64,000 nt of DNA from JAWXUC01 sp044432975. Lineage in GTDB: Bacteria; Pseudomonadota; Alphaproteobacteria; RF32; CAG-239. This document shows positions 43,441 to 51,415 of the stretch, piece after piece. The notes beneath the pieces were generated by a model. That model made no database searches and was not told the origin of the DNA. It saw nothing but the letters and a program-made list of their open reading frames with translations. The position numbers and the translations under genes were made by a program. The DNA is taken from NCBI GenBank assembly GCA_044432975.1, contig JAWXUC010000005.1, positions 67,093 to 131,092 on the forward strand, written 5' to 3'. Every line of letters starts with the position of its first letter. Positions within the stretch are counted from its first letter, which is position 1.

Positions 43441-43605
43441 TTACTCACCATCAACCTTTGCCTTATAAGCCTTTGCCAATTGTTGAATTGTGCTTTTGAG
43501 GTAATATAAATTTTTCAACGCGTGCTTATACGTCATTTCAAAATTGCAATCATCTTTGGCTGTAATATTTTCCCACTTAAACTTTTCTTTTTTATTTTCA
43601 CTCAT
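43441..43605 (-). CDS. 54-residue protein downstream of structured RNA B, unknown
   Basis: A short gene (MSENKKEKFKWENITAKDDC..., ending KAKVDGE) with a strong AAAGGAG ribosome site 5-6 nt before the ATG. The helix-rich C-terminal half (MTYKHALKNLYYLKSTIQQL) looks able to form a coiled coil. No family is recognised. It lies directly behind the terminator of RNA B on the same strand, so it is probably controlled by it. Confidence 0.6.
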   Translation of the reverse strand: MSENKKEKFKWENITAKDDCNFEMTYKHALKNLYYLKSTIQQLAKAYKAKVDGE

Positions 43606-43629
43606 TTATATAGCTCCTTTTAAATTAAA

Positions 43630-43654
43630 CAAAACCGCCATTAAAAATGACGGT
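43630..43654 (-). terminator. Intrinsic terminator of RNA B
   Basis: On the minus strand CCGTCATT / AATGGCGG form an 8-bp stem (one G-T pair) followed by TTTTGTTT, 13 nt before the ribosome site of the 54-residue gene. Confidence 0.65.
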
Positions 43655-43781
43655 GGAGCTAATTAACTGTCATAGCACAGTCGCGATTATTCGCACCAAA
43701 GGTCTTATTTCTCGCACTCCACCAAAATGATGGATTGCTATGTTGATGTTAATTAGACACCATTCTCAATCTATTGAGAAC
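43630..43781 (-). ncRNA. Structured RNA B (6S-like rod or attenuating leader, unassigned)
   Basis: About 150 nt on the minus strand. A 5' hairpin (TTCTCAAT/ATTGAGAA) is followed by a rod with perfect distant arms: CTAATTAAC (43748-43756) with GTTAATTAG (43659-43667), and CATAGCA (43736-43742) with TGCTATG (43671-43677), flanked by GGTG/CACC. An inner hairpin GCGA/TCGC follows AAATAAGACCTT, close to AAATAATCCCTT of RNA A. Rod shape and length would also fit 6S RNA. A terminator ends it just before the 54-residue gene. Confidence 0.55.
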
Positions 43782-43787
43782 AGTTGC

Positions 43788-43815
43788 ATTATAAAACCTC
43801 AAATTTATTTTGCAA
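43788..43815 (-). promoter_or_regulatory. Promoter of structured RNA B
   Basis: On the minus strand TTGCAA (43810-43815) and TATAAT (43788-43793) are 16 bp apart; transcription should start near 43781, at the 5' hairpin of RNA B. Confidence 0.6.
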
Positions 43816-43858
43816 ATAAAAAAGAATTAGGTTATAAAAAGAGAAAAGGAAAAATAAA

Positions 43859-44053
43859 ATGCAACAACAAATAATAAACATAGAAATTGCAATTACAAAT
43901 ATGCAAAATATGTTGGATGATTTAAATGATGTGGTTATAACTCAAGGAAAAGAAATCTCCGCATTAAAACTAGAAAACAAACGCTTGGCAGAGCTAATTA
44001 ATCAAAGCAATATAAAATCTCCAGAAGAAGAAACTCCGCCTCCGCATTATTAA
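43859..44053 (+). CDS. slyX: SlyX-family protein
   Basis: 64-residue coiled-coil protein: heptad-like INIEIAITNMQNMLDDLNDV, then ISALKLENKRLAELI, and the family-typical C-terminal PPPHY. SlyX is widespread in proteobacteria without a known function. AAAGGAA precedes the ATG. Its stop overlaps that of the convergent iminopeptidase. Confidence 0.9.
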   Translation: MQQQIINIEIAITNMQNMLDDLNDVVITQGKEISALKLENKRLAELINQSNIKSPEEETPPPHY

Positions 44054-44949
44054 GCTAAAAATTCTTTAATTTCTTTTTTCAAAGTTTTATTAAGTATTTT
44101 GCTACCATGCCCATAGTCAGGAACAATCACTAACTTAGAGTTATTTAATGCTTTTGATAATTCATAAGCTTGAATAATAGGGCAACATAAGTCTAAACGA
44201 TTATGAACAATAAGGGTAGGGATATTTTTAATTGTTTTTGCGTTTTTTAATATTTGGTTTTCTTTAATAAAAAAATTGTTTGTTGTATAATGCAAAAAGA
44301 TTCTTGCTGATTGCAGAGATACAAATTCTTGAATTTTAAGTTCAGGCTCTAAAGAACCCAAGATAAATTCATAACCGTTATAATATTTAAGAGCAATATT
44401 TTGTTTGTTTTCATCATTAGAGATAATCATTTTATAAAAATCTTTATTGCTTTTTCCTTTTAATTTTATTTCTTCAATAAATTCAGGATAAAATATTTTA
44501 CTATCTTCTTCTTCCCATTTTAAATCTTCTTTTCTTGCTAAAAATACAGATCTTAGGATGATTTTTTTTACTTTATCAGGATTCTTTTCTGCAAAAAGAA
44601 GACTAATTGTTGTTCCCCAAGAAGAGCCAAATAAAGTTATTTTTCTGTTGATATTTAAGTGTTTTAGCAATCTTTCCATATCAGATAAAATTTGTTTTGT
44701 TGTGTTGTCTTTTAATAAATCAACATATTTAGATTTTCCACAACCTCGTTGATCAAATAAGATAATTCTATGTTTTTTTAAGTTGAAATATTTATGATTA
44801 GAGGGGTTAGAAAAATATCCAGGCCCCCCATGAGATATTAAGACAGGTTCTCCATTTTTATTGCCAAATTCCATAAAATAAACTTCATGACCGTTTTCTT
44901 TTGGTAAATATCCTTCATTGAAAGGCTTGGTTTTAAAAAAATTAAACAT
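44050..44949 (-). CDS. pip: Proline iminopeptidase-like alpha/beta hydrolase
   Basis: 299-residue S33-family hydrolase releasing N-terminal proline. The oxyanion motif is SHGGPGYFSNPSNHK, then FDQRGCGKSKY, the nucleophile serine is in GSSWGTTISL, and the catalytic histidine near the end is in PDYGHGSK. MFNFFKTKPFNEGYL is a common Pip N-terminus. ATG at 44949 is preferred: GGAG lies 7 nt upstream, within the palindrome GGAGATCTCC. Substrate range cannot be judged. Confidence 0.88.
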   Translation of the reverse strand: MFNFFKTKPFNEGYLPKENGHEVYFMEFGNKNGEPVLISHGGPGYFSNPSNHKYFNLKKHRIILFDQRGCGKSKYVDLLKDNTTKQILSDMERLLKHLNINRKITLFGSSWGTTISLLFAEKNPDKVKKIILRSVFLARKEDLKWEEEDSKIFYPEFIEEIKLKGKSNKDFYKMIISNDENKQNIALKYYNGYEFILGSLEPELKIQEFVSLQSARIFLHYTTNNFFIKENQILKNAKTIKNIPTLIVHNRLDLCCPIIQAYELSKALNNSKLVIVPDYGHGSKILNKTLKKEIKEFLA

Positions 44950-45023
44950 TGGAGATCTCCTTTTTTTGTTATTAAAATTATCTTTAGCATAGACATAAAA
45001 AAAACTCAATATATAATATAATT

Positions 45024-45848
45024 ATGAATGAAGAATATTTACAATCAGAAAACGAGCAAAACATAAGCGCTGCGCCAACTCCAGAGCCTTTAGCTGCGCC
45101 AACTCCAGAGCCTTTAGCTGCGCCAACTCCAGAGCCTTTAGCTGCGCCAACTCCAGAGCCTTTAGCCGAGCCAACTCCAGAGCCTTTAGCCGAGCCAACT
45201 CCAGAGCCTTTAGCTGAAACAGCTCCTGTATCTTCACTCTTAGATGATGATCCTGATTCTTATTTTGATGATACTGCCACAGAAACTCAAGATGTTATTG
45301 AAGAAGATATCATCTATCCAGAAGATGCTTATGATGAAGATGACATTAAATCTCAAACATCAGGTCAAGCTGTTAGTGATGAGGATATGTGGCGTTTGAA
45401 AAATTATTCTTTATTAAAGGATTATTTAGATAGAACAATTTCTAGAATAGCAGCAAGATGCGTGCGCTCAGGTAATATTGCAATTGAAGAATATAAGTTT
45501 TATGGTTATGTTTTAGATGTTTTAGATGAACTTTGTGAAACAGGTGATTACCTTTTAGAAAGAAGTTATTTGGCTACATTAATAGATGAACAAATTTCTG
45601 GTGGTGTTTTAGAATTAAAAAGAAGAATCCCAGAATTTAGGCAAGAGTTGCAAGCAAACTCTTCTCCAGATATGGTAAAATCAGATGATGCAGAAGTTGA
45701 TGCCGCTAAAGCAATTTTAGGTTTAGACGGTTTTGACCCAACAGAGGGTGCTGGTATGAGCATGGATGATGTTATTAGTAAGCTTGCTGAAGAACATAAT
45801 AAAGCTATTGATGATGAAGAAAATTCAGAAGATGAGAGTGAAAAATGA
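45024..45848 (+). CDS. Acidic protein with PTPEPLAA tandem repeats
   Basis: 274-residue soluble-looking protein. After 14 residues come six tandem 8-residue units of the type AAPTPEPL/AEPTPEPL (about residues 16-63), then an acidic linker, and a helical domain (MWRLKNYSLLKDYLDRTISR onward) of unknown function. No signal peptide or membrane segment is seen. It overlaps the secretin-like gene as ATGA and is first in a three-gene envelope cluster, so a cytoplasmic assembly role is conceivable. Confidence 0.6.
   Translation: MNEEYLQSENEQNISAAPTPEPLAAPTPEPLAAPTPEPLAAPTPEPLAEPTPEPLAEPTPEPLAETAPVSSLLDDDPDSYFDDTATETQDVIEEDIIYPEDAYDEDDIKSQTSGQAVSDEDMWRLKNYSLLKDYLDRTISRIAARCVRSGNIAIEEYKFYGYVLDVLDELCETGDYLLERSYLATLIDEQISGGVLELKRRIPEFRQELQANSSPDMVKSDDAEVDAAKAILGLDGFDPTEGAGMSMDDVISKLAEEHNKAIDDEENSEDESEK
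45069..45212 (+). repeat. Six 24-bp tandem repeats within the coding sequence
   Basis: Six consecutive units gctgcgccaactccagagcc-ttta; the first four are near-identical and the last two differ at gccgag. Length is a multiple of three, so copy number can change without frame loss. Confidence 0.95.
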
Positions 45849-47107
45849 AAAAAATAATTATTTTAGCTATTTTAATTTTATGCTCATGTTCTTTTCAAGA
45901 AGATAATAATCAGTTTGACTTGCACAAAGCTTTGCAAGAGTCAAATCGTTTAGGCATGGATGTTAAATTAGCATCTCCAATCAATAAAAATACAATAAAA
46001 ACAACTATTGGTGCGCAAGATTTAGATTTGGAAAAACCTTTGCGTTGTTATGTTAATTCTCAAACACAGCAAATGATTACAAGCATTCCTTATAATATTA
46101 CTGCATTTGATTTAGTTAAAAATGGTGCTAATGATCCTTTGCCACGTTTTGAAGTTGCTGGTTTTTCTTTTGAAAAAATGCCCGCATCTCAAGCTTTATA
46201 TAAATTGCTAAAAGAAGCAGATATAAAACTTATAGCAAAAGATGGTCCATACACAAAAATTGCTGCAGAAAATTTAAGAGGTGAGTTCTCAGAAGTTGTT
46301 AATATGATAACAACCGCAGCAGATTTGTTTTATACTTACAATGCTCATAGCAAAACATTAAACATATCAAGAAAAGCAAATTTCACTCTATATGCTCCAA
46401 AGTCTTTGCCTATCACTTTGGCATTGTTAGATGTTTTAAGAGGAGCAGGCATTACAGATTTAACAACAGATTGGTCTGATTATTCAATTACATTTGATGC
46501 AGATTATGAGTTAAAAAACAAAATGATGACTTTAATAAGTTATTTTGAAGAAAATCCAAGTCTTATCACCTATGATGTATATACTTTAAGGGTGTATCCA
46601 AATAATAAAGAAACAGGTGTTGATTGGCAAACTCTTGTGCAATCTGTTGATTTTGGCACTATTAAAACAGCAAAAACAGGTGTTATTGGCAGACTTATTA
46701 CAACATCAAACAAAATTAATATAAACAATTTGTTAGAATTTTTGGGTACTCAGTCTAATGTAGATGTTATTTCAGAAGGCAAATTTATTGTTCCAAATTT
46801 ATGGTTATCAAGATTTGATATTGGAAAATGTGGAGATTTACATAATTTTGAAGCAGGCTTATCTTTATTAACTAAAACATCTTTAGAAAGAGGAGACAGA
46901 ATTTTTTCAACCATTACTTTAGATACTCCAGAAGGGGAGTTGACAAAGTTTGATATCAGGTCAAAACTAGGCGAAAACTTTTTAATTATAGGTGTTGATA
47001 ATGATGTTATTGAATCTCAAGACAATCAATCAGAGCTTGTTATGTTTATCGTGCCAAGAATTATCAGAACCTTAAAAACAGTAAAGCATCTTGAAAATAA
47101 TATGTGA
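45845..47107 (+). CDS. Secretin-like lipoprotein (PilN/GspD-type)
   Basis: 420-residue lipoprotein (signal LAILILCSC, mature Cys near residue 15). The N-terminal part has N-domain-like segments (FSFEKMPASQALYKLLKEAD and FTLYAPKSLPITLALLDVLR); the C-terminal part ends SELVMFIVPRIIRTLKTV, resembling the secretin end LVIxVTPRI. This pattern suggests an outer-membrane pore of a type IV pilus or secretion system, but the usual VPLLGDIP-like loop is not evident. It is co-transcribed with the genes on both sides. Confidence 0.6.
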   Translation: MKKIIILAILILCSCSFQEDNNQFDLHKALQESNRLGMDVKLASPINKNTIKTTIGAQDLDLEKPLRCYVNSQTQQMITSIPYNITAFDLVKNGANDPLPRFEVAGFSFEKMPASQALYKLLKEADIKLIAKDGPYTKIAAENLRGEFSEVVNMITTAADLFYTYNAHSKTLNISRKANFTLYAPKSLPITLALLDVLRGAGITDLTTDWSDYSITFDADYELKNKMMTLISYFEENPSLITYDVYTLRVYPNNKETGVDWQTLVQSVDFGTIKTAKTGVIGRLITTSNKININNLLEFLGTQSNVDVISEGKFIVPNLWLSRFDIGKCGDLHNFEAGLSLLTKTSLERGDRIFSTITLDTPEGELTKFDIRSKLGENFLIIGVDNDVIESQDNQSELVMFIVPRIIRTLKTVKHLENNM

Positions 47108-47115
47108 GGAATAAA

Positions 47116-47808
47116 ATGAACGATATAACAAATCCAAATCAAAACTTTGATCCTAATCGCCCTCGTCTAAAGAAGGTTAAGAGAGCAATTAAAAGACCAG
47201 AACCAATGGCAGATTTTAGTGATCCAGTATATAATATTGAAGAAATGGAAAGTGCAGATTTAAGTAATTTAGATTTGGACAGTTATTTGGATGATGATGC
47301 TCCTGAAGCTTCACAACCAGCGTCTCAGCAAACTTTTAATGCTCCAGCGCTTGCAACAAATCAGCAAAACAACCTTCCAGCGCAAGAAGAAAGTCCTCGA
47401 TTTTTATCAGAAGAAGATATTGACTATCCAATAGAAGTTATGCCCGTTTGGTTTAATAAAAGAAATGTAATATTGGCAATTTGCTTAGCTTTTGTTATTG
47501 GCTTGTTTGGTGGAAAAATGTTTTTCACTCCATCTTCACAGGTTGTAAGGAGTGGTTTACAAGGCGTTGTTCCAAATCCTGAGGTTCCAAAAGGTAGAGC
47601 AAGATGTGGTTTAACAGATAAAACTCAAGGTTGTGTTCTATATGTTATGAATCCACAACGTCAAGATTTAAGTGGTAGAGAATTTTATGATTTAGCAGCT
47701 CAGTTAACAGGCCGTCAAAGATTTGTTATAGAAACTGGCAATATGCGTTATTCAAGCGTGAAAATTAGACCAGGAGAATTGGCTCAATTAAATATTCCTC
47801 CGTTATAA
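47116..47808 (+). CDS. Single-pass membrane protein of the secretin-like cluster
   Basis: 230 residues in three parts: an acidic, low-complexity cytoplasmic region (to about residue 112), one membrane helix (VILAICLAFVIGLFGGKMFF, about 118-137) and a periplasmic domain with two cysteines (ARCGLTDKTQGCVLYVM). The layout resembles bitopic assembly proteins of pilus or secretion systems. No family is recognised. ATG at 47116 follows GAGGAA. Confidence 0.6.
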   Translation: MNDITNPNQNFDPNRPRLKKVKRAIKRPEPMADFSDPVYNIEEMESADLSNLDLDSYLDDDAPEASQPASQQTFNAPALATNQQNNLPAQEESPRFLSEEDIDYPIEVMPVWFNKRNVILAICLAFVIGLFGGKMFFTPSSQVVRSGLQGVVPNPEVPKGRARCGLTDKTQGCVLYVMNPQRQDLSGREFYDLAAQLTGRQRFVIETGNMRYSSVKIRPGELAQLNIPPL

Positions 47809-47827
47809 AAATATAAGTTTGTGAATT

Positions 47828-47860
47828 AAAAGCGTTGAAATAATTTTCAGCGCTTTTTTT
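47828..47860 (+). terminator. Terminator of the secretin-like cluster
   Basis: AAAGCGTTGAAA / TTTCAGCGCTTT with a 4-nt loop and a long T run follows the membrane-protein gene by 20 nt. Confidence 0.85.
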
Positions 47861-47871
47861 ATTTTTGATAG

Positions 47872-47900
47872 TTGACAAAATTTATAAAAAATGATATTAA
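47872..47900 (+). promoter_or_regulatory. Promoter of the macrodomain gene
   Basis: TTGACA (47872-47877), 17-bp spacer, TATTAA (47895-47900). A consensus -35 with ideal spacing. Confidence 0.7.
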
Positions 47901-47944
47901 ATTCTTAATTCACACATTATTTCACAAACTAATTTAAATTCAAA

Positions 47945-48586
47945 ATGAAAAAAATTCAAAACATTTCAGTGCAAGTTATTTCTGGCGACATGACTTCTAT
48001 TAAAGCAGATGCTTATATTGTACCACAATTTAATAATTGTACTTCTTATGGAGGCGTTGGTGGTGCAGTTAATAGAGCAGGTGCTTGTACGGGTATGAAA
48101 TCTTATGATGAGATTGTCAGAAGCGGACGTCAAGATTTTGGTTCTGCGTTTTTAGTTCCATCAGGCGGTGGTTTATCTAAGTTTTTGCTTCACGTTGTTT
48201 CAGTCGGATCAGGTGAGAGGCAAGAGTTTGAGACTGTACAAAAGTCAATCTTTTCAGCTCTTAAACTAGCCGATGATGCTGGTCTAAAATCTATTCTTTG
48301 TCCCGCATTAGGTACAGGAATTATTGGCGACCTTACCGATGAACAATCTGCTAAAGCAATTTTATCTGCAATAGCCAAATTTGCAGAAGTTGCAACTTCG
48401 CTTGAAGAGTTTTCAATTGTTATTTATGGTGGACGTACAGTTTATTTTGAAACAGTATTGAATTCTGCCTCGTATCAAGATGCGAAACCTCAACGAGGAT
48501 GTCGAGCATTTGATTTTGGTCGCTGGGCAGCCAACATGGTAATGGACAGTGCAAAAAATCATGAGTTTGAGAAGAGTCATAAATAA
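47945..48586 (+). CDS. Macrodomain protein (ADP-ribose binding/hydrolase)
   Basis: 213-residue macrodomain. ADP-ribose-binding loops are visible: YIVPQFNN, GGVGGAVNRAGACTGM and PALGTGIIGDLTDEQSAK. Such proteins remove or read ADP-ribose; the substrate here is unknown. It has its own promoter and terminator, so it is a single-gene unit. No clear Shine-Dalgarno sequence precedes the ATG, although a leader of about 37 nt is expected. The tail after residue 185 (FDFGRWAANMVMDSAKN) is specific to this protein. Confidence 0.85.
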   Translation: MKKIQNISVQVISGDMTSIKADAYIVPQFNNCTSYGGVGGAVNRAGACTGMKSYDEIVRSGRQDFGSAFLVPSGGGLSKFLLHVVSVGSGERQEFETVQKSIFSALKLADDAGLKSILCPALGTGIIGDLTDEQSAKAILSAIAKFAEVATSLEEFSIVIYGGRTVYFETVLNSASYQDAKPQRGCRAFDFGRWAANMVMDSAKNHEFEKSHK

Positions 48587-48602
48587 TTTATTACTTCTTC
48601 AG

Positions 48603-48640
48603 CCCCATTAATCAAGTTTGATTAGTGGGGTTACTTATTT
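48603..48640. terminator. Terminator between macrodomain and udg genes
   Basis: A 13-bp stem CCCCATTAATCAA / TTGATTAGTGGGG (one mismatch/G-T) with a 2-nt loop lies between convergent genes. Confidence 0.7.
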
Positions 48641-49204
48641 TTAGAGGGCTTTTTTTACTTCTTGCAAATCTTGTTGCATTAGCCATTTGGGTTTTCCTAC
48701 CTCTGGCGATGGAGAGCGGAGTAAATATGCAGGATGATAAATCGGCATCATTTTTGCTCCATTAGGCCCATTAAACCATTTGCCCCTAATTTTTGATATA
48801 GGTTCTTTTGTTTCAATAAAGCTAGAAACAGCAACCTTTCCGCATAATAAAATAACTTTAGGGTTTATAATTTCTATTTGAGCATCTAAGAATTCTTTGC
48901 AAGCAAGCTTTTCTTGAAGAGACGGATCTCTATTTTGCGGTGGTCTACATTTTATGGTGTTGCAAATATAAATATTTTCTTCTCGAGATAGACCAATTTC
49001 AGCTAAAAGTGAATCTAAAAGTTTTCCTGACCGCCCAATAAAAGGTTGTCCTTGTTCATCTTCATTTGCACCAGGCGCTTCTCCAATAAGCATAACATCA
49101 GCAGGAACACCACCAGAAAAAACAATATTCTTCCGAGAGTTGCAAAGCTCACATTTCCTACAAGCTTTACATTTTTCTTCTAGTTTCTGTAATCGTTCAT
49201 TCAT
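48641..49204 (-). CDS. Family 4-type uracil-DNA glycosylase
   Basis: 187-residue DNA repair enzyme. Fe-S ligands are CKACRKCELC at the N-terminus with further cysteines near CNTIKCRPPQNRDP; motif A is GEAPGANEDEQGQPFIGRSG, motif B HPAYLLRSP. Length and cysteines fit the iron-sulfur family 4 UDG. ATG at 49204 follows AAAAGGG; the frame runs 16 codons further upstream into repeat DNA. Confidence 0.9.
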   Translation of the reverse strand: MNERLQKLEEKCKACRKCELCNSRKNIVFSGGVPADVMLIGEAPGANEDEQGQPFIGRSGKLLDSLLAEIGLSREENIYICNTIKCRPPQNRDPSLQEKLACKEFLDAQIEIINPKVILLCGKVAVSSFIETKEPISKIRGKWFNGPNGAKMMPIYHPAYLLRSPSPEVGKPKWLMQQDLQEVKKAL

Positions 49205-49228
49205 TATAAACCCTTTTAAAATTACTCT

Positions 49229-49405
49229 TAACAAGTGAAGTGGTGGCAGCAAAGCCCATCCCTATAAATTCCCCTTCACTTATGAAGAGGAACCGCAAAG
49301 CCCATCCCCATAAATTCCCCTTCACTTATGAAGAGGAGCCGCAAAGCCCATCCTTCTAAATTCCCCTTCACTTGTGAAGGGGTGGCAGCGAAGCTGACGG
49401 GGTAG
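49229..49405. repeat. Tandem array of the aattccccttcac repeat
   Basis: About 3.5 direct units with a 46-bp period (ccccttcac at 49271, 49317 and 49363), each containing gcaaagcccatcc. The last unit ends in the palindrome CCCCTTCAC/GTGAAGGGG-type sequence and gcgaagctgacggggtag. Single copies recur at 54878-54924 and 55600-55647. The array fills the ddl-udg gap. Confidence 0.8.
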
Positions 49406-49407
49406 TT

Positions 49408-50598
49408 TTAACACTTCGCCCCTTTTGCGCCCTTCGCACCCTTAAAGCTAGTTTTTGACAACAAATTAGTTTCAAAAGAATAAGTTATGTCTTCTTCAAA
49501 ACGTTGTCTTTTAAGCGCAAGATTGATTAATTTTGTTAACTCTTCTTTATAAGAAACACCAGTCTTATCCCATAGATAAAAAGATAAAGAACCTGGAATA
49601 GTGTTAATTTCATTAAACCAAATTTCACCAGTTTTGTTATCCATTAAAAAGTCGATTCTACAAACGCCAGCACAGTCTAAATATTTAAATGCTTCAACAG
49701 CTATTGTTTTAATTTTATCTTCAAGTTTCTTGTCAATTTGTGCAGGGATAATTCTAGATAAACTAGCCATACCATTGCTTTTTTTAGAACCGCCTTCAGA
49801 CATATATTTATCTTGATAGCTTAAAATATCATCACTCATCACAGGCTCTTCTAAAACAGAAGCATTTGCTTCATATCTATCACCCAAAACAGAACAGTTA
49901 ATCTCGCGCAAATTTGCAACACATGGTTCAACCAAAACTGTATTTGCAAATTTGAATGCAAGTTCTAACGCTTCTTCTAAACTTTCTTTATCTTTAGCTT
50001 TAGAAATTCCCACAGAAGAACCCAAGTTAACAGGTTTTACAATTAAAGGAAATTTGAATTTTGCCATAATTTCTTTAACAACTTTTGCTTCATCTTCATA
50101 AGCAACATCATCAAAACGCAAACAATCCAAAACAGGAAAATTGCCTTCCTTAAGCATAATTTTCATTGCATATTTATCCATACCAATAGCAGAAGCAATA
50201 ACATTACAACCAACAAAAGGAATAGATAACGTTTTAAGATATCCTTGCAAAGCACCGTCTTCAACATTTGTGCCGTGAGTAATAGGGAATGCAACATCAA
50301 ATTCAGTCAATAATGTTTTGCCAAATAAACATTTGTTAGCTCTGGCAATATAATGCTTGTTGTTTTGATTAACAAAAGTAACTTGAGTTGATTTTGCAAG
50401 TAAAGATTTAATGTCTTTATATTTTTCAATATTGCCTAAATCTGCCCCAAAATAAAAATCATTTTCTTTTGTTATATAGATAGGAATAATTTCATATTTA
50501 TCTTTGTCCACGCTCTCAATTGCTTGTAAAGCTGAGATGATAGAAACTTCGTGTTCAACAGATTTGCCACCAAATAAAACAGCAACTTTAGTTTTCAT
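49408..50598 (-). CDS. ddl: D-alanine--D-alanine ligase
   Basis: 396-residue ATP-grasp enzyme joining two D-Ala for peptidoglycan. N-terminal AVLFGGKSVEHEVSI, central FPLIVKPVNLGSSVGI and the C-terminal EINTIPGSLSFYLW are diagnostic and intact. The chain is longer than E. coli DdlB (306), as in the VanA-like group. The last residues (GAKGAKGAK, then Cys) are low-complexity and abut the repeat array, suggesting erosion of the original end. It works with Alr at 0.5-1.5 kb and the MurF-like ligase encoded divergently. Confidence 0.93.
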   Translation of the reverse strand: MKTKVAVLFGGKSVEHEVSIISALQAIESVDKDKYEIIPIYITKENDFYFGADLGNIEKYKDIKSLLAKSTQVTFVNQNNKHYIARANKCLFGKTLLTEFDVAFPITHGTNVEDGALQGYLKTLSIPFVGCNVIASAIGMDKYAMKIMLKEGNFPVLDCLRFDDVAYEDEAKVVKEIMAKFKFPLIVKPVNLGSSVGISKAKDKESLEEALELAFKFANTVLVEPCVANLREINCSVLGDRYEANASVLEEPVMSDDILSYQDKYMSEGGSKKSNGMASLSRIIPAQIDKKLEDKIKTIAVEAFKYLDCAGVCRIDFLMDNKTGEIWFNEINTIPGSLSFYLWDKTGVSYKEELTKLINLALKRQRFEEDITYSFETNLLSKTSFKGAKGAKGAKC

Positions 50599-50671
50599 TT
50601 TTTATGTCCTTTTTTAATATTATATTAAGCTCATTGTAATAATATACGCCTAATATATCAAGGAAGAAAAA

Positions 50672-51415
50672 ATGCAAGTTAATAACTTAAACATCAATTA
50701 TATCAAAGAAGGAAAGGGCGATTTTGTTTTCATTCTTCATGGTTGGGGCTCGTCATCACAAGTTTTTCAAAATACTAAGAGTTTGATGGCTCAAAAATAC
50801 ACAGTAGTTGTTCCAGATATCCCTGGTTTTGGCGATTCTGATGAGCCAAAAGAACCTTGGTGCGTTGATAATTATGTTGATTTTGTAATAGATTTTATAT
50901 CTCAATTTAAGGCACAAAAAGTTATTTTAATGGGACATTCGTACGGCGGAAGAATAATGATAAAACTAGCCAACAGAAAAAATTTGCCTTTTGAATTAGA
51001 TAAATTAATTTTAGTAGATGCCGCAGGCATAAAGGCAAAGTTGAGCTTGAAGTCAAAAATAAAAGTAAAACTTTTTAAGCTTGCAAAATATTTATTACCA
51101 CAAAATTTAGTTGTAAAATTACGCAACAAAATGGGCTCAAGCGATTATAATAATGCCAGCCCTATAATGAAGCAAACAATGGTAAAATCAATCGCCGAAG
51201 ATTTAAGCCCATTATTAAAAGGTATCAAAACAGAAACTTTGTTGATTTGGGGCAAAGATGATACCGCCACCCCATTATCAGATGGACAATTAATGGAAAA
51301 AGAAATCAAAAACTCAGGTCTTGTAGTTTTAGAAGGCGGGCACTACAGCTTTTTAGATAGTCAATTTGTGTTTAACAAAGTAATAAAATCATTTTTAAAA
51401 ATAGGAGATAAATAA
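50672..51415 (+). CDS. Alpha/beta hydrolase
   Basis: 247-residue hydrolase. The oxyanion region is LHGWGSSSQVF, the nucleophile serine is in MGHSYGGRIM, the acid is probably in IWGKDDTATP, and the histidine in EGGHYSFLDS. The substrate is unknown. It overlaps the MurF-like gene by one base (TAATG) and faces ddl across a short gap, which hints at cell-wall metabolism. AAGGAAG precedes the ATG. Confidence 0.85.
   Translation: MQVNNLNINYIKEGKGDFVFILHGWGSSSQVFQNTKSLMAQKYTVVVPDIPGFGDSDEPKEPWCVDNYVDFVIDFISQFKAQKVILMGHSYGGRIMIKLANRKNLPFELDKLILVDAAGIKAKLSLKSKIKVKLFKLAKYLLPQNLVVKLRNKMGSSDYNNASPIMKQTMVKSIAEDLSPLLKGIKTETLLIWGKDDTATPLSDGQLMEKEIKNSGLVVLEGGHYSFLDSQFVFNKVIKSFLKIGDK

Noticed and set aside
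45022..45237. Minus-strand ORF of repeated LKALELARL units
   Set aside because: It is the antisense shadow of the PTPEPLAA repeats, with no ribosome site or independent support.
49229..49405. 46-bp array as CRISPR or replication iterons
   Set aside because: The full unit including the 'spacer' is repeated, and the same repeat occurs singly elsewhere; no replication gene is adjacent.
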